Shown one piece after another: positions 37,190-51,681 of a stretch of 64,000 nt of DNA; positions within the stretch are counted from its first letter, which is position 1, and the number at the start of each line of letters is the position of its first letter. The notes below the pieces were generated by a model that saw only the letters and a program-made list of their open reading frames with translations, ran no database searches and was not told the origin of the DNA. Position numbers and translations under genes: made by a program. The stretch comes from Ooceraea biroi (lineage: Eukaryota; Arthropoda; Insecta; Hymenoptera; Formicidae): the NCBI RefSeq assembly GCF_003672135.1, contig NC_039508.1, positions 5,642,001-5,706,000 on the forward strand, written 5' to 3'.

Positions 37190-39925
37190 TATAGGTATTA
37201 TAAAATCTACAGCAGCACACAACCGGTTTTATTGGAAAATTTCTTAAAGAGCAGTCAAACCCAATGGTCCAGCGAACAAAAGTTTGGCGATCACGTTTTG
37301 GAATCACGTGTGCGTACCCGTGTGAATTTCAATGAACATTCCAGGAAATGGCACATTCTCAAAATTTTGATGGAAAAACGGTTTTTACTTATTTCTTTCA
37401 TTCGTTCCATTCGAGATATCAAGCGGTGATGCAGGATAACTGCACGAGTGTAATTGATCGTTTATCGTTTGTACATGCCTTTGTTAAATATATCATCGAT
37501 CGTTACGTTCGGTGAAAAATACGACACAGAAATTGGAAGTGATTTAATACGTAATCTGGCCAATTAGCGATAAAATTCTGACATCTGTTTTCATCAGTCA
37601 TCAAATTAGAATTCGATGTTAAACGTTGATGTAAGTAAACGTGAGCTGTCGCAACGCTTCGCCATCGACACAGCTCGATCAACTGTATATTTAGGTGCGT
37701 GGTTCCATAAAAGAAACGGTGCACCTTTGATCGCAGCGGAAGTAGTTCGACTAATGTAAACTTAGAGTCCACATCCGATCTAAATGCACGAAACGGGAAC
37801 TTAAGCACCTTAATTAAAAAGGTTTTCGAGAAAAACTGATTCGTAAGCAACACATTTATACGCTGCTGCGAAAGTCGATCGCTGTCGTTCTCTGTTTGAA
37901 ACAAGCAGTCATGAAGCAATTGTCAAGCACTATCGATGTCTTAAGATGAGAAATTTCTCTATCCGGATTTTCTTCAACTTCAACACGATTGTGATTTTTC
38001 CGCCATAACTTTTCTACCGCAATACCGACGAGAACGAATAACGTAACGGACAAATGTTTAACAGCAGAGCATCGTGAAGATGGCACATGAATTGCTCATG
38101 AAAACTTTTCTAAAATATTTTGATATAATTTCATGTAATACGATTGAATTTTTCTTTCTTTTTATATGATATGAAAACGTAAAGTAAAAATAAAATTGAA
38201 AAATTTTGCAAATTATAACTATGCTGTTAACAGATCTACTTTATAGATTTTACATGGTGCTTCTTTAACTATTAACTCATTTTTTAAATTACAAATTATT
38301 AATTCATGTTTTAAATTATGTTAGATGAAAAGGATGTCAGATCTCAAATGAAAATCATGGCGCAGAATCGTAACTGAAAAAACAAACGTATCGTTTTAGA
38401 TAATGTAAAAAAATCAATATTTTTTCGGAGAATACCAATTTATGGTCTCGTAAATCTTTCAAACGTTATTATTTTCAGTTGTTCAACTGTGCTCACTGTT
38501 TTCACACACTCACACTTTTCTCAGTGGAGCAAATACGATGTCAGAACTGTCCTTCCCGTAAAACAGTATAAAATAGAAAATGGAGGTACGGTTTTTCCCG
38601 CGAAGATAATTGGATCTGTACACCTGAATAACAAACAGATTTTTTGAAAAAAGTTCAGTCGTGCATCAATAACGAGCTTGAGCAATAACATCCTAGGATC
38701 ATATTTGCATGAAGCACCGCGGGAACGATCGGATAACTATTAACATGAAACGATACAACTCATTTGATTCACGGATTTGTAACAGAACTGTGGCAATATG
38801 ATATTTAATGCATATATCACGTTATTTCTACGTTATTTATGTTATGAGGATTTAATTAAGAAAGTAATCGATATGTGTTTTGCGATGTACGTTATTAAAA
38901 ACATTTTTACATATACGCATCTGTTTTGCGCATGTGTACATGTATGTGTGTGGTTTATCAATCATACTTAATATGACGTTTACACATATTACATGTGTTT
39001 CGTATGATAGAATTATAAATAAAAAATATTATTTTCACATAAAAAGCGATCAGTGAAAGGTAAAGTGCAATTATATGCGCATCATTATTTATTGATTTAC
39101 TAATTAATTTTAAGCAGAGAGAATATCACTCAAATAAAACAGAATCGAATATTCTTTTTATCTTTCGATTATATTAAACGCGGCGAAAATATTGTGTATA
39201 TCGCGCATATCAGTTGAATTATGTAAAGAATATGTGCTATTTACTAGCCTTTAATGATCTAAAAGAGAAGCTGAGACAGAATTGTATAATGCATCTACAG
39301 ATTCCTTCGTTATACATTGCTTCCGACTAAAATGCGGTCAAATAGTTGCAAGAATACTTTAGAGACAATCAACTCTAATGCACCCATATTGTGGAAAATT
39401 AGCTTCAAGATTTTGCTTAGTTAGTTTAGTAGCGTTTACATGAGGGGGCGACGTAGGATAATGAACGAGCGAAATAATCCATATCGTGATCGCATGGTTG
39501 CGTCCTGAATGTGAACAATGGCAGGGCTTCAGAAGTTTTAATTATCGCGTTCGGCATTTTTATATATGTCAGACATCGATATTACAATACAATACTTACA
39601 ATTAGACGCCAGTCTAATTACCAGGAACATACGTCGTACACGCCAATTTTCTGATGACATATGCATAAATCATGGGACCGCGTAAAATCGATGCTTCATT
39701 ATGATGCAAATTGAAAGAAATTTGAATTTACACGCCAAAACAACCCCATTTTAAATCGTCATAAAAATTATTCTATCGCAGCATTACTTCTGAAAATTAT
39801 ATTTTCAAATGCCCAATTGGATTTTTCTAATTGGACTTCTAACTAAGAATCTTGGTATCTAGCTTCGAAAGAAATAAAATTTTATTTATACACATTTATC
39901 CACACCTATGCCGCACCCGAGCTGT

Positions 39926-39950
39926 GATTATCCGCACGTGGATAATACGA
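39926..39950. repeat. Inverted GATA-type motif related to the one at 14251
   Basis: GATTATCCGCACGTGGATAA then TACG. It contains CACGTG (E-box) at its centre between two GATAA-type half sites. Confidence 0.6.
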
Positions 39951-41129
39951 AGTTAATTCTTCGACGATGTACTTATAGAGGATAGCTCTGGGCGCTACAT
40001 CTTTAATGCGAATTGCGCTAATTAAGTTTCCATATTAGAAGTAGATGATACTATCACTATTCCTTATTTAACTCTAATAATATTTTTAATCTGAGATTAT
40101 CGGAACACTTGAGAATTACTTGAATATTTTCCATAAAATTATTTAATATTAAATACAAATAGAATGCATAAAAACATGACGATTTATTAGATTTGGCTGA
40201 GAGTAATTCTAAACTGTGAATAATCCGCGAGAATCGTATATACATATACATAAGCATACTGGACACCGCTGTTTAAACATATTGAATCATTTATATCTAT
40301 ACCAAAATATAATGAATACTGATGACAAGAGATACATTCAGTAAATGAGTACAACAGAGATAGTAAACATGCATAAATCCATTTTAATAGCAGAAGCCCG
40401 AAATACTAAAATTTCTTCTATGAAAATGTTTGCGAGCGACAAATATTATAAAGCGTATATGCATACATATGAGATCACATATAACGGTACGCATACATCG
40501 TTTTGCATAAAGATTGATGTTTATTCCATATACAAAATTTGTATAAAAAAGAAATAGAGAAATAGTATCCTGAGTCGTTAAAAGATAAATGCGAGAAAAT
40601 AAGTTTTTTACTTGTATATTCGACAGATCAATTTGAATTCTTGTTATTCCTATTATGAACCAATTTGAACTTTATGAATCTTCTAAATTTAGAACGCGTC
40701 AAGAGATACGAAATGAATAATGCCTGTCGATCGCGCCACATTCTTGCTGCTTTCCGCGAAGTTTATGAGTTTGAACGATCGATTTTTCGCCGCAAACTTT
40801 TTCGCGCGGGATTTCGACAGACGGTGCGGCGCAACGAACTTTCTCAGGAATATTTTCCCCTCAAATCCGGTATAATTTCAGTGAGTCCAGATAATGGATG
40901 GATTCTGCTAATGCACAAAAATAATCTCTATAGACAAATTATTTTTAAAAACCAAACGCGACAATTCTCATGAGGTACGTTTTCTTCTCAACATCAGCAA
41001 ACTTCGAGGATCGAACTCACCGCAAATACACCGATTTTAACGTGTGTCCGATCCTTCGGAATCCAGCATCGTCCAGCGTGTACTTAGAAATTTGACGCTC
41101 GCATGTCGTAGCGAAAAGTCGAAAATAGA

Positions 41130-41340
41130 ACAAAAGCGGAGGGAGCAATGAGATCGGAAAGAGAGGAACCGCGCCGGACCGGCACCGCGACGCTACTGGC
41201 GACGGCGGCTTCACCGCCGCGCGAGAACGAACGTATCGTCCGCCCTGGTGCGAACCACCACCACTTACCCCCGGGACACACGGAGAATCAACCCCTTGCC
41301 GTTTCTGCCTCTTTCACCGCTCGCGAGGTACGATCGAGAA
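41130..41340. promoter_or_regulatory. GC/CpG-rich island, candidate promoter or 5' exon
   Basis: About 200 bases are strikingly GC- and CpG-rich against the AT-rich background. On the minus strand CCCGGGG/GTAAGTGG gives a strong donor after 41269. On the plus strand CGCGAG/GTACGATC gives another near 41328. Either a minus-strand non-coding first exon, possibly of the receptor 23 kb away, or a plus-strand first coding exon starting at the ATG at 41148 would fit. Confidence 0.35.
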
Positions 41341-41994
41341 ATCCTTTATCTAAACCACAATATCCTGTCAACTGTAACTTTGTATAGTCATCAAGCTACA
41401 CGATCCGTGATACGCTCTAGGCAGTGACAAGGCGAATCGATATTGGTTCACCAATCGAGATATCGTTTGTTACCGTAACCGACTAAAACGACTTAGGCTG
41501 GGAATTCAGCCGAAAAGCCAAGGAACGAAAGCGATAAATTACGACTTGGGCGTTTTTTCACTTTCCTTGTGTTTCTTCACGCATCATTTCCGACATTTCT
41601 GCCGAAGCATTGAACCCATACGAGAAACGTACATTTATCAATGCCTAGTTTGCTTGGAACCGTTTTGATACGTCAAATGAAAGTATATAAATATTTTTTA
41701 TTATTCAGCTTCTGTTTTCGAGTATTCGTGTTTTTCAATTGATTGCTTTACTTTCTTTCACGGTTTTCCGATATTACAAAGAGCTCGGAGGCATCAATTG
41801 TAATACATCAATTTAAGGTGAGTTAAAGTAATGTTATGGTGAAAAGCGCAAACATTTAATCATAATATTTGATCTCAAATGAGCATCCAACAAAAAGTAT
41901 TGTCAGTATGCAAAACGTTATGTGTAAGTAAAGGATTATTATTAATATTTTACATTTGTGATGTACAATGAGAGAATTATAATGCTCAACCGAA

Positions 41995-42298
41995 ACAAGT
42001 CGATCAAGGGGACATCAATGAGCGCACTTGATTAATTATTAGTTTTGATTAAATCTATTAAACATGTGTATTGTCTTTACAAATTATATTATTAATTATA
42101 TTAATTGTATTAATACGTTGTTAACCTAGACAAGTCGATAAAAATCTTTTCAAATTATATTATTAATTATATTAATTGTATTAATACGTTGTTAACCTAG
42201 ACAAGTCGATAAGGATATTAATAAGCATACTTGATTAATTATTAGTTTTGATTAAAGTTATTAAACGTGCATTAATTTTTACAAATTAAATTATTACT
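41995..42298. repeat. Irregular tandem repeat, units starting ACAAGTCGAT
   Basis: Units start at 41995, 42130 and 42201. The first is about 135 bases and the second about 71, lacking the middle block with TTGATTAATTATTAG. The third has that block back but diverged. An AT-rich block ending GTTGTTAACCTAG closes the first two. The pattern fits duplication followed by an internal deletion. Confidence 0.85.
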
Positions 42299-44902
42299 TG
42301 CGTTATAATATATTACCAAGTATTAATGATACTTTTATAGATATTTACATTAATTGTACATGTTACAAAATAAGATGTACAACTACCAAATAGGATTATT
42401 CCAAATTCTCTTTCATTTTTCTATACATACTTCTTGTTTATTATAAATGTATATAACAATTAATTAAAATACATTTTCTGAGAAAGAAAAAAAGAGAAGT
42501 GTATAAATGTGTTTATTATCAAAATTTATATGATTCGCAATTCTCATGAAATTCTCATTTTACATTCCAGATTAATTTATGCTCCATTTTATCTCTGTAA
42601 CTAATTATTTTTTTGCAGAATATTTTAATGATATTTAATTAAATGTTTATTAAAGACTTTCAAGTTGTTTACATAAATTGTCAAGAATACTTCTACACAT
42701 CATAGTACAATTAGTAACATATATACGTATTTATCTACTAATATTTAAAAAATTATGTTTATGCAATAAAATTTTATAAGTTTTATGAGAATATATATAT
42801 ATTTATGAGAATAGCGTCTGTCTGTGTGTGAAAAGCCTAAACTGATACAAATTTAATTTGAAAGTTTAATATAAAGATAAAAGCTATTTCTTTAGTGGTG
42901 TGATAATTTAATTTAATAAAAAAAGGAGTAAAGAGTCTATTTTAATTATTAGTCATCCTGTCTTTAATCACTACAGTGTTTTAAGGAAATGCATATTTCT
43001 TGCAGCAACATTTTTATTATCGTCCTAATGCAAGCATATTGGAGAGATAAATGCCATTAAGTTATTGTGCAATAACATAATTAGTCGAACAGAAAAGATT
43101 TATATTCCATTGCATTACGCTTTTCCTCATGAAGATATGCTTCTGTTTTACAAAGTATTTCTGTTTCATTTTCGTACCTTCTCGCATATTAAGAAAATAA
43201 TATAATTAAGAAAATAAGTGAGGTAATTAATTGTCATCGGTGATGATATCTCTGACGGTTAAACGAAGTTGCATATATGTATGAAAGAACACATTCAAAA
43301 AATTGCAGGTTTTACTTTTGTTGTTTTTACACTTATATTTTATTAATCTGATAATATGTATAATTATTATATCACATATCTCGCGAGAAAAAGTTAAAAG
43401 GTCGCTGTTAACAATTTTGCGATATAGTGAGATAAATGCGAAATTTATGGAAAGCGACACGGAAATGAACATATTCATATTTGACCTCTTCATTATTTGG
43501 TGTATAGAACTTCGTACAAACAGTACATATTTAACATTAATGATAAGTAAACACCGTAATTCATATATGCATGAAATATCGGTAGTTTGAAATTCTCAAA
43601 TGCCATTTATTTCGAAAATAGAAACAACAATAGTTGCATACAGCGCATTGTTCGTTACTTACAATGAAGAAAGAAAATATAGTTACGAGAGCCTTTCAAG
43701 GAGATGACAAAATGGTATTTTCTTAGCCCCTTCCATTAATTGATTAATTCTTGTCTCACTGGGAGACGGGTTTTTCTTCGACATTCTTTTAAACCTTATG
43801 TTTCTTTATTTATATTGCGGTTTCAAGAAAGAATAGATTCAATCAGTGTAGTGTAATTTTTTCCTCGACAAAATATATTTAAAATGTTTGCTCTGGAAAT
43901 GTTACGTCAATCATGTTTAATAGTACCGAGTTTATTTCTGATATTCTAAGTATTTTAAATCGAATGTATTGCATAGTCCCAATAAAGTTCCTCTTTATGA
44001 ATCACCTGTTATCGCGTACGTGCATATCAACTTGCTATTTAATCAATGCAGAAGAAATTGTTGTTTATTTAACAAATCTCGTTAATTGTTTCTAGTTATT
44101 GTTGATATGTTACGAATTACAAGCGGAAACAGTTCCATTAATCCTGTTCAACTTTTTTACGTGTCTCACGTTTACTAACTCTTCAAATAATTTCATATTT
44201 ATAATAATAAAATAATTAAATGCAAGGATCTTCCATTGAAATAATATTTAAAACACACATTCAGTTTATCACAAATGCTACATAATCGAACTAACTTATG
44301 CAATTATATATAGGATTTTTAATAAATAAATGTTGGGCTCTCCGTAAAATTCACTTAATATTGAAAATGACTTGTGTCCATAAAATGTTCAGTAAATTCT
44401 CGGAAATCCAATTTAAAAATTACCGAACAGTTCCAAAGATATCGTCTGTATTATTCCTAGAAAACAGTCATATTACAAGAACGCATCCATTAACGAAGTA
44501 CATCGAATTTTTTCTGTATCTGTATGTCGATATAACATAACGAACGGTTTTCAATATCAACCGATATAACTTTTATACTAATGCAATTTATCTCGTAAGT
44601 TATAAAAAAGTTATGTATTAATTTCTTTTTTATATTATCAAGGAGGTCTCACCGGAATTAACGAGAATCATATGACAAATCATGTCACTTTATTCCTGCA
44701 TTTTTTCTTTTGCGGATCGTTGTAGACTAGAAACTCACAAAACCCATGAAATGAATAGCGTCAGATGTAAAAAGGAAAGGTACGACTGGAGAATGAGAAG
44801 ATATGCTGGGAAATGAAAAATCGTACATAATTAAAGATGTAGTATACTTTGTAATCAAGAATATTTATACGAGAATGATAATGTAAACTGGATCTTCTAC
44901 AG

Positions 44903-44905
<3 letters not shown>

Positions 44906-44962
<57 letters not shown>

Positions 44963-44963
44963 T
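44906..44963. repeat. Compound (TA)n(GA)n microsatellite
   Basis: About 18 TA units run directly into about 10 GA units. Confidence 0.96.
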
Positions 44964-47900
44964 AAACTTAATTATAAAATTCTCTTGTAAATTTTTCATT
45001 TTGCTGCATTTTAATGGATCTTTATTTTAAAAAATCATAATAACTTTTAATACAAAATCTTGATTTAAAATTGATTCACTCATATGTTTCTTAATTTTTC
45101 AAGTAAATGTAACAAGTTACAAAAACTGTTGCGCCGAATAATAAATATGAAGATGTACATTTAGAAAAATAATCACAGATTAAAATTCTTGTAATATGTG
45201 AACTGTCTGGATTAAAGCTGGAAATTTATATTTTTGTTTATGATGTCACGCCATGACGAGTCAAGCCTTCAAATGAAAGACCACCAGAACATTTTTCGTG
45301 TCTAAAATTACTTGCATGCGATGTCCTAAAGACTACAAGTTAATAGTCGCGCAATAAAAGTCCAAATCCGTATTATCCGTGTGTATCTGTACAAGTATTC
45401 TTTGCAAATCGATTATCCACAATTTTATGACGCATGAACCTCACGGTACATTCGTGTCTGGAAGTTTAATCGGCGGTAACAATATTAGTTATAATAAATA
45501 AAATCGTGCATAACAATTCCAATAATAACAGGACATGTCGACAGTCAAAAAGCTGCAAAACGAGCATTTAAACGCTTCGAAAGTAGATCGATTCACAATG
45601 CTGTGAGAGAAACACATAAACCTACATATTTTTTTCATACTACCTGCTTTGTTTCAGAAGCGGAAAGATCTTTGCTCTTAACTTAACGCTTGTACATCCT
45701 CATTCACTCTTTTTTCCCGAGAACTCTTTATCCGCACTCGTATATTTCGCTTCCGTAATTTGAGAGTACAATTGTGGATAAACTTGTCTGTGTCCCAATT
45801 AAGTCTCATACGTATTGCCCATTCACTTTATCCTCACACCCTCAACCCCTTCTTGCCTTTCATCACACAAAAAAAACGCATTTATGTAACAAGAATGTTA
45901 TTAAAATATACTCCCTTTAATCACTGTAATGCGCAAATGGAGGTACACCGTACACCACGTTCGATTAAGTATTCCGATACAACTGCGCTCATTATCCACG
46001 GACACTCTTATCTGAAAGCAAATGTACACGTGTGGATCTACTACTATACATAGTCCATTGTATTAATCGTTCTATGCTGGAATATTGCATCCGAGATTAA
46101 TGTACATTTGGAAAGCGGAAAAATATGCGAAGCTCTGCGAGAAAAATATCCACGTTCTGTCAATGAAATATTTTCGTAATGAAAATGTTTAACTAGTAAG
46201 TGAATCCATGAACCGTGCATAATTATCATTTGCTTAATATTTAAATCAAATTAGATAGAATCTTCTCTGCTCGCAGTGCAGAAAAAGCCAACCAGAACAC
46301 TAAACAATAGGCTGGAATAATATTACATTTTGGGAGAATATTCTGTTTAAATGTTAATCTAATTATAAGATAAGTTGTATATAATTATATATTAGTATAT
46401 AGTTATATATGTATAATTGTCTACATTAATTATTTTCTGTTGATTCGTGTTTATCTGTTTAAAAGTTTATTTAAATTCGTTTAATATTATATTCTAAAAT
46501 ATGTCTGTATATATTATTGAATAACATATAGTCAAAAATAAAAAATGTGATACTTGATTTTGATAGAAATAAAAAGTAAGAAATTTTTAGATGTTATATA
46601 GATGTCCCATTTTCTTATTTTATTTAAATTACTATCGTTTTGAAATGATATCATATATACAAAAGATATATTTTCACATTAATCATACATCATCATCCAT
46701 GTGGTAAGAAATGCATAAAAAAACTGCACCTGCATGTATTACAGTATAACGTAACCGGTATATGGTATGTAACGTAAAGTTCAATGATGAGGAAGTATGA
46801 AATGTCTCGAAGATTTTCTTATCTCGATCATGTACCAGAGGTAGAGCAAGGAACATTCGAATTTATCGGATAGCATTCTGTACGTGCTCTTCCAAACCGG
46901 CTGCTTCAACCGTAGCAGTATTGAGCGTTTCTATTCGTGGTTGCAGCGCTATTCTCGCAACAGATAAAGTAGTGCTTCAGTTTATTGACAAACAACAATA
47001 TCTCACTAATAAATATTTTAACTTTAGCATTAATAAAATGTTAATTGATAAAGATGATTTTTTACTGTGACAACATTTCATCAAATGTAAAAATCTAGGA
47101 GCGAAGAGAGAAGAAAATTTCAATGTAAAGAGAAACTTTGTAAAGAATTTCTTTAATATTTTAGTTAATTATATTATAGATTTTTAAATATATAATAGAT
47201 TTTTAATTGTTTTTTTATTAATAATAATGTTATATTAAAGTATGATATTTTTCTCTCTGGTTATATCTAATTCTATTAGCAGAAAATCAATAAAAGGGAG
47301 AAATTATCCTGCCTTTTTTTCATGTCTCTTAGCTCAAAGAAATAGCTGTACTTGGTCGTATTATAACTTTATTAGAGGTTTTAAAGATTCATCACGTAAT
47401 AAATCATTGCAGTCTTCTCGTCTCATTTACGAAGTTTTTCTATTAGGTTTGAACTTAATGTGTTCGTAAAGAAAAGATTGTTTGCAAAAATATTAAAGTA
47501 ACATTTATGAGGAATGTTATTTTCTCTCATTTTTATAATGGAGCACTGGAGCAAGTTGACTTATTACAATTCAAATGAGCACATAATAATTATAATTGTA
47601 AAAAATTATACTAACAATATACTTTAATTGTATTTAATAAGTATTTAAAAATCATCTTCTATCCTGTATATAAGAATACAATTCGGAACAACGATCCCGA
47701 CTGAATAATGCATCGTGCAAATCCTGCGATTACACAAAAGTCGATAAAGTGCTTATCACACTTAGTTATAAATCGTTAAGGGAGATTGGACAAAAGGAGT
47801 CTATTAACAGGACTCATACCACTAAATTTATTTCCGTCAAATTTGAGTGAAAAAGTCTAGATAGTTTCGCGATATGCTTTATGCTGCATCTGCGTATCGA

Positions 47901-49325
47901 TTAAAATGACAAAGATGGCGAAAAGAATGGAATACGAATGACATCGCTGATACGCGAAAAGAACTGATTAAAACATGACGATAGCACATGTTGGCTTTCT
48001 TGATCGGAACATTTCTGCACCATTTGCGTCATAATTCATCCCGTGCTTCCAACAATGATCATCGCAGATTGCATTTTCAGACGATGATCGAAAATCTCTT
48101 CCTTGGAACATACTTGGGCAATCATTGCTGGCAATAATCACTGGCTTAAGGAAAGTGCAGGTTATTGGCTGGATGTCGGTGTAAGAGTTTTTGATTATGC
48201 GCTGTATAAAATTGCGTTCAGCGCGGAATAATGTATATTTACATGGTCCTTTTACCGTTTTCACTATCCTGCAACCGGTACATCTTAATATGCCCGAGAG
48301 ATACGTGTCCATTTTTGTGGTCATTTACATGGTTTTTCCTGCGGCTCTTCCGCCGCGTATTATTTCGCTTTGAAATCTCCGAAAGCGAGATAGCGAAACG
48401 AAATTGTATTCCCTGCGCTGCAACGTATTCTGCGCGATAGATGTGTCATTCACGAAAACGAATTTGGCCGGAAACGAAACTCGAGAGAACACAAAATTCA
48501 AGCCGTGGCCACGATTAAGCGTTTTCGCATAATGATCTGTTGCGAGAATAATTAATGACTCTGTCTAACGTATTAATCAATCCTGATTCTTCTAATTATT
48601 TCATTTTATTTTTAATTTATCTTTAATTACGTCCGGTATCACGTATCATAATTATCATTAACTAAAACTTCATGGAGAAAACAAGCAAGCGTTTAATAAA
48701 GGATCAATTAGACGTTTAGCACCGGATCTTTGATAATTTCGACTATTAATGAAATTCTACGTAAATAAACTGGCAGAATTAAGCAGAATTGGTAAGCCAT
48801 GATTTTTTTACTTCGCTTTATTCAGACTGTCGATGCCGTGACGTCAGAAACGCGAAGTTTTTCCTACCAACCTTCCTGACGATTATATACGTGGCCCTTT
48901 TACTGTTCCAAACAAGTTCCAAAATTATATACTCGTGCTTTTCTTCGTACATATTCCGATCGCATTATACTCGTCGCTCAATAACTAAAGTACTGATGCT
49001 GAATAAGTTAAGCTTTCTTAAATTAATCAATCGACTTAACTTAATAGGTATCAAACAAATAGAATGTCAATATTGAATGTCTTTTGTAAAGCGTCACATT
49101 GGGTTCAGAAATTTGCCTCGCAGATTGTTTGCCAGTTATTACTTGGAAACTTAACGACGTCGGCGCACTGCTGCAACTACATCACATTTCCATAAATTTC
49201 ATTTCGCGATTTAATCAAGAAGTATCTTCGGAAAACGGTACCTTGAATCTTTTCTCAGTCTTCAATAAAACATTGGTTACAATAATTCACTATAGCAAAA
49301 AATAATTAATTATTTGCAGTATATA

Positions 49326-49352
49326 TAAATATAGCAATTATTGCTATATTTA
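49326..49352. repeat. 12-bp-arm hairpin, 3-base loop
   Basis: TAAATATAGCAA, TTA, TTGCTATATTTA: a perfect short stem in AT-rich DNA. Confidence 0.85.
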
Positions 49353-51647
49353 ATAATATATTGCAATTATCGAACAAAATTTGCACTGTACATTACGTTT
49401 CTGAATAAGGCAAAATAAAAATTACATGTAAGAAAAAAATATAAAAACACGTTGTACATGTTTTACTGACATAATATATTTTTCTCTCAGAATTTTTCTC
49501 GTAATTGCAGTAAAAGATATAATATACATTTAACGTACCATTGTGTAATATTATACCAGATACATCATATTTTCTCTCTTTTTCGTTATATCGTTAAAAT
49601 GTCATCTCGAAACACTAAGAAGACAGAGCAGATAGAATTCTTTCTAAAAGGGAAAACCCCGTAGCGAAACCTTTATTGCAGCGTCTTTTTTATCAATAAG
49701 AAAGTATCATGGTGAGGATTAATAATTGGTGAAGAAAAATTACCGCAAGACAACTAAGAAAGTATGAACTAAATATAATAATACATATAATAATACATGA
49801 TCGAACAAGTATATATAAAAGTATTCTTTATTTCTGACTTCTACACTTCATTATATTTCATTATATCTTTATTAATTATAATTAGTCGCGAATAGATAAT
49901 TGAAGAATAAAAGATTAAAAACGAATATTGTACAAGTATAAGAATAAATTAAAAAAATAACATTATACGCTATTGGAAAATACAAATTGTAGTGACAGTA
50001 TCTTTTTTAAGTATTTTTAATTATTAATTATTGTAATTTTTAATTATTATGAGACTATGACAAATATATTAATAAATTTGTATGTAAGGTTTATATTGTA
50101 TGTTATAAAATATTGCTTACAAATCATTAAAAATTGATTTGATCTTTTAGAAAGCAGGAAATGTTAGAGAGGATTGAGGGAACATTTTACGAAATGTGGA
50201 ATGAGAATGCCAGATTCTGTAGATCGATGAGCTACAGAAAGGTGAAACGGAGCGTAAACTAAAAATTCAATTGTAAGCTGTTTAGTCGCATGCTAGTCCT
50301 CCACTTATGTGTAACGAATATTTTATGTTGTGCTTTCTTATGTAAAGCAGATTTCAGAACCGACGACGAGCAAGAAAGCGCACATTCGTGCATTTTCGTA
50401 TAATTCCGTTGTTAAAATAGCTGCTTAAAAAGAGATTCAAGGGAGGATAAATATGGCACAAATTTACGGGAATAAAATCTCTGCTCGTCTCTTATGTAAT
50501 ATTTAACGCGCGATTTATTCTGCATTTCACAATCTCATTAATTCCTCAACGTTGAAAACTGTTTCGGGTTTACAAAGCGTTTATACATATATACAAGTCA
50601 TATACCTAGCAACACTGGACAACTTGTGGGAGTGTTAAGCTTTCATGAGAGTTTCTTAATCTCTTTGGCATTCCGTGCTTCAGCTAATATGAACGAATAA
50701 AAGTGCCAGTTGCAAGCACAAAGGAATCTTCTGAAGTATAATTAAATGTTGTTTGCTCCCTTTCGTGGGTGGAGTATAAATCACCGACTATTATGTCCGC
50801 TTGTAATATTTATATATAAAAAATGGTTTTTAAAAAAATAAAAAGTTATTTTTTGGCGCAACCTCGTTGCAAGCTTTACATTATCGATTATACGATGAAA
50901 TTTTATTATAATACAAGCATGTGGTTATCGTACGGATATACATATACATATTAATTGGCAATTTAAATTATGTAATATAAAGGAGAAAGTGCGCGTCGCT
51001 CTTATTATATTTTCTTGTGACCGCGTAAGCTTTGATGAATATAGAACCAGGCTTTTGTTAACGAAAATGTAATAGTACGTCTAATTATAAGGCCATCCAA
51101 AATTAAAGCGGATTACGCCGCGAGCGTGTAAATCGATGATAATATTTCATTAGCCAATTCTAGAATGGGCGTTACTCGTTCCTCGATTATTCCAGTTCAA
51201 ACAAACATATTGTGAGCGTAACTCAAAGTAGGTACGTTCTTATTAGAAAGTTACGCAAATTTGTTGCTCTTCAGCTTTTCGCACGTAATAAATTTGAGGT
51301 GAGGCGACACGTTAATGCATATTGTGTCCTCCATCCTTTTTCGATGTTGTACTCGCTTTGACTGCAAGGCCTTACGAGCTGGGTAAATAGCGCATTGTGA
51401 TTTATTTCACGTTTATACGGCACATGCATTTGCATTTGCGCGTTCAAGTAGCTAAGTAACTGCTCTTCAAGAAAACGCGCCTCGTCTCCCGCAAAGCGTA
51501 TATTATATTTTTGAAGTGAACTGTTTATGGAAATTATGAAGAACTTCCCGAGCATCATACTCCAGTAGCAGCAATCCCCAGATGCAACATATTTCTCCAT
51601 TTCCTTCGTCTTCCTCTCGAAAGCAAAATTATTCAAACTTACTTTCT

Positions 51648-51681
51648 ATTTATTCAAATATTTATTCAAATTTATTCAAAT
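51648..51681. repeat. TTTATTCAAA tandem repeat
   Basis: Three near-consecutive copies of TTTATTCAAA with a two-base insert after the first. Confidence 0.88.

Noticed and set aside
37503..37919. 138-codon minus-strand open frame
   Set aside because: No motif, no splice or promoter context, and length within what chance gives in 64 kb.
51271..51636. 121-codon minus-strand open frame
   Set aside because: No family similarity seen and no supporting context.
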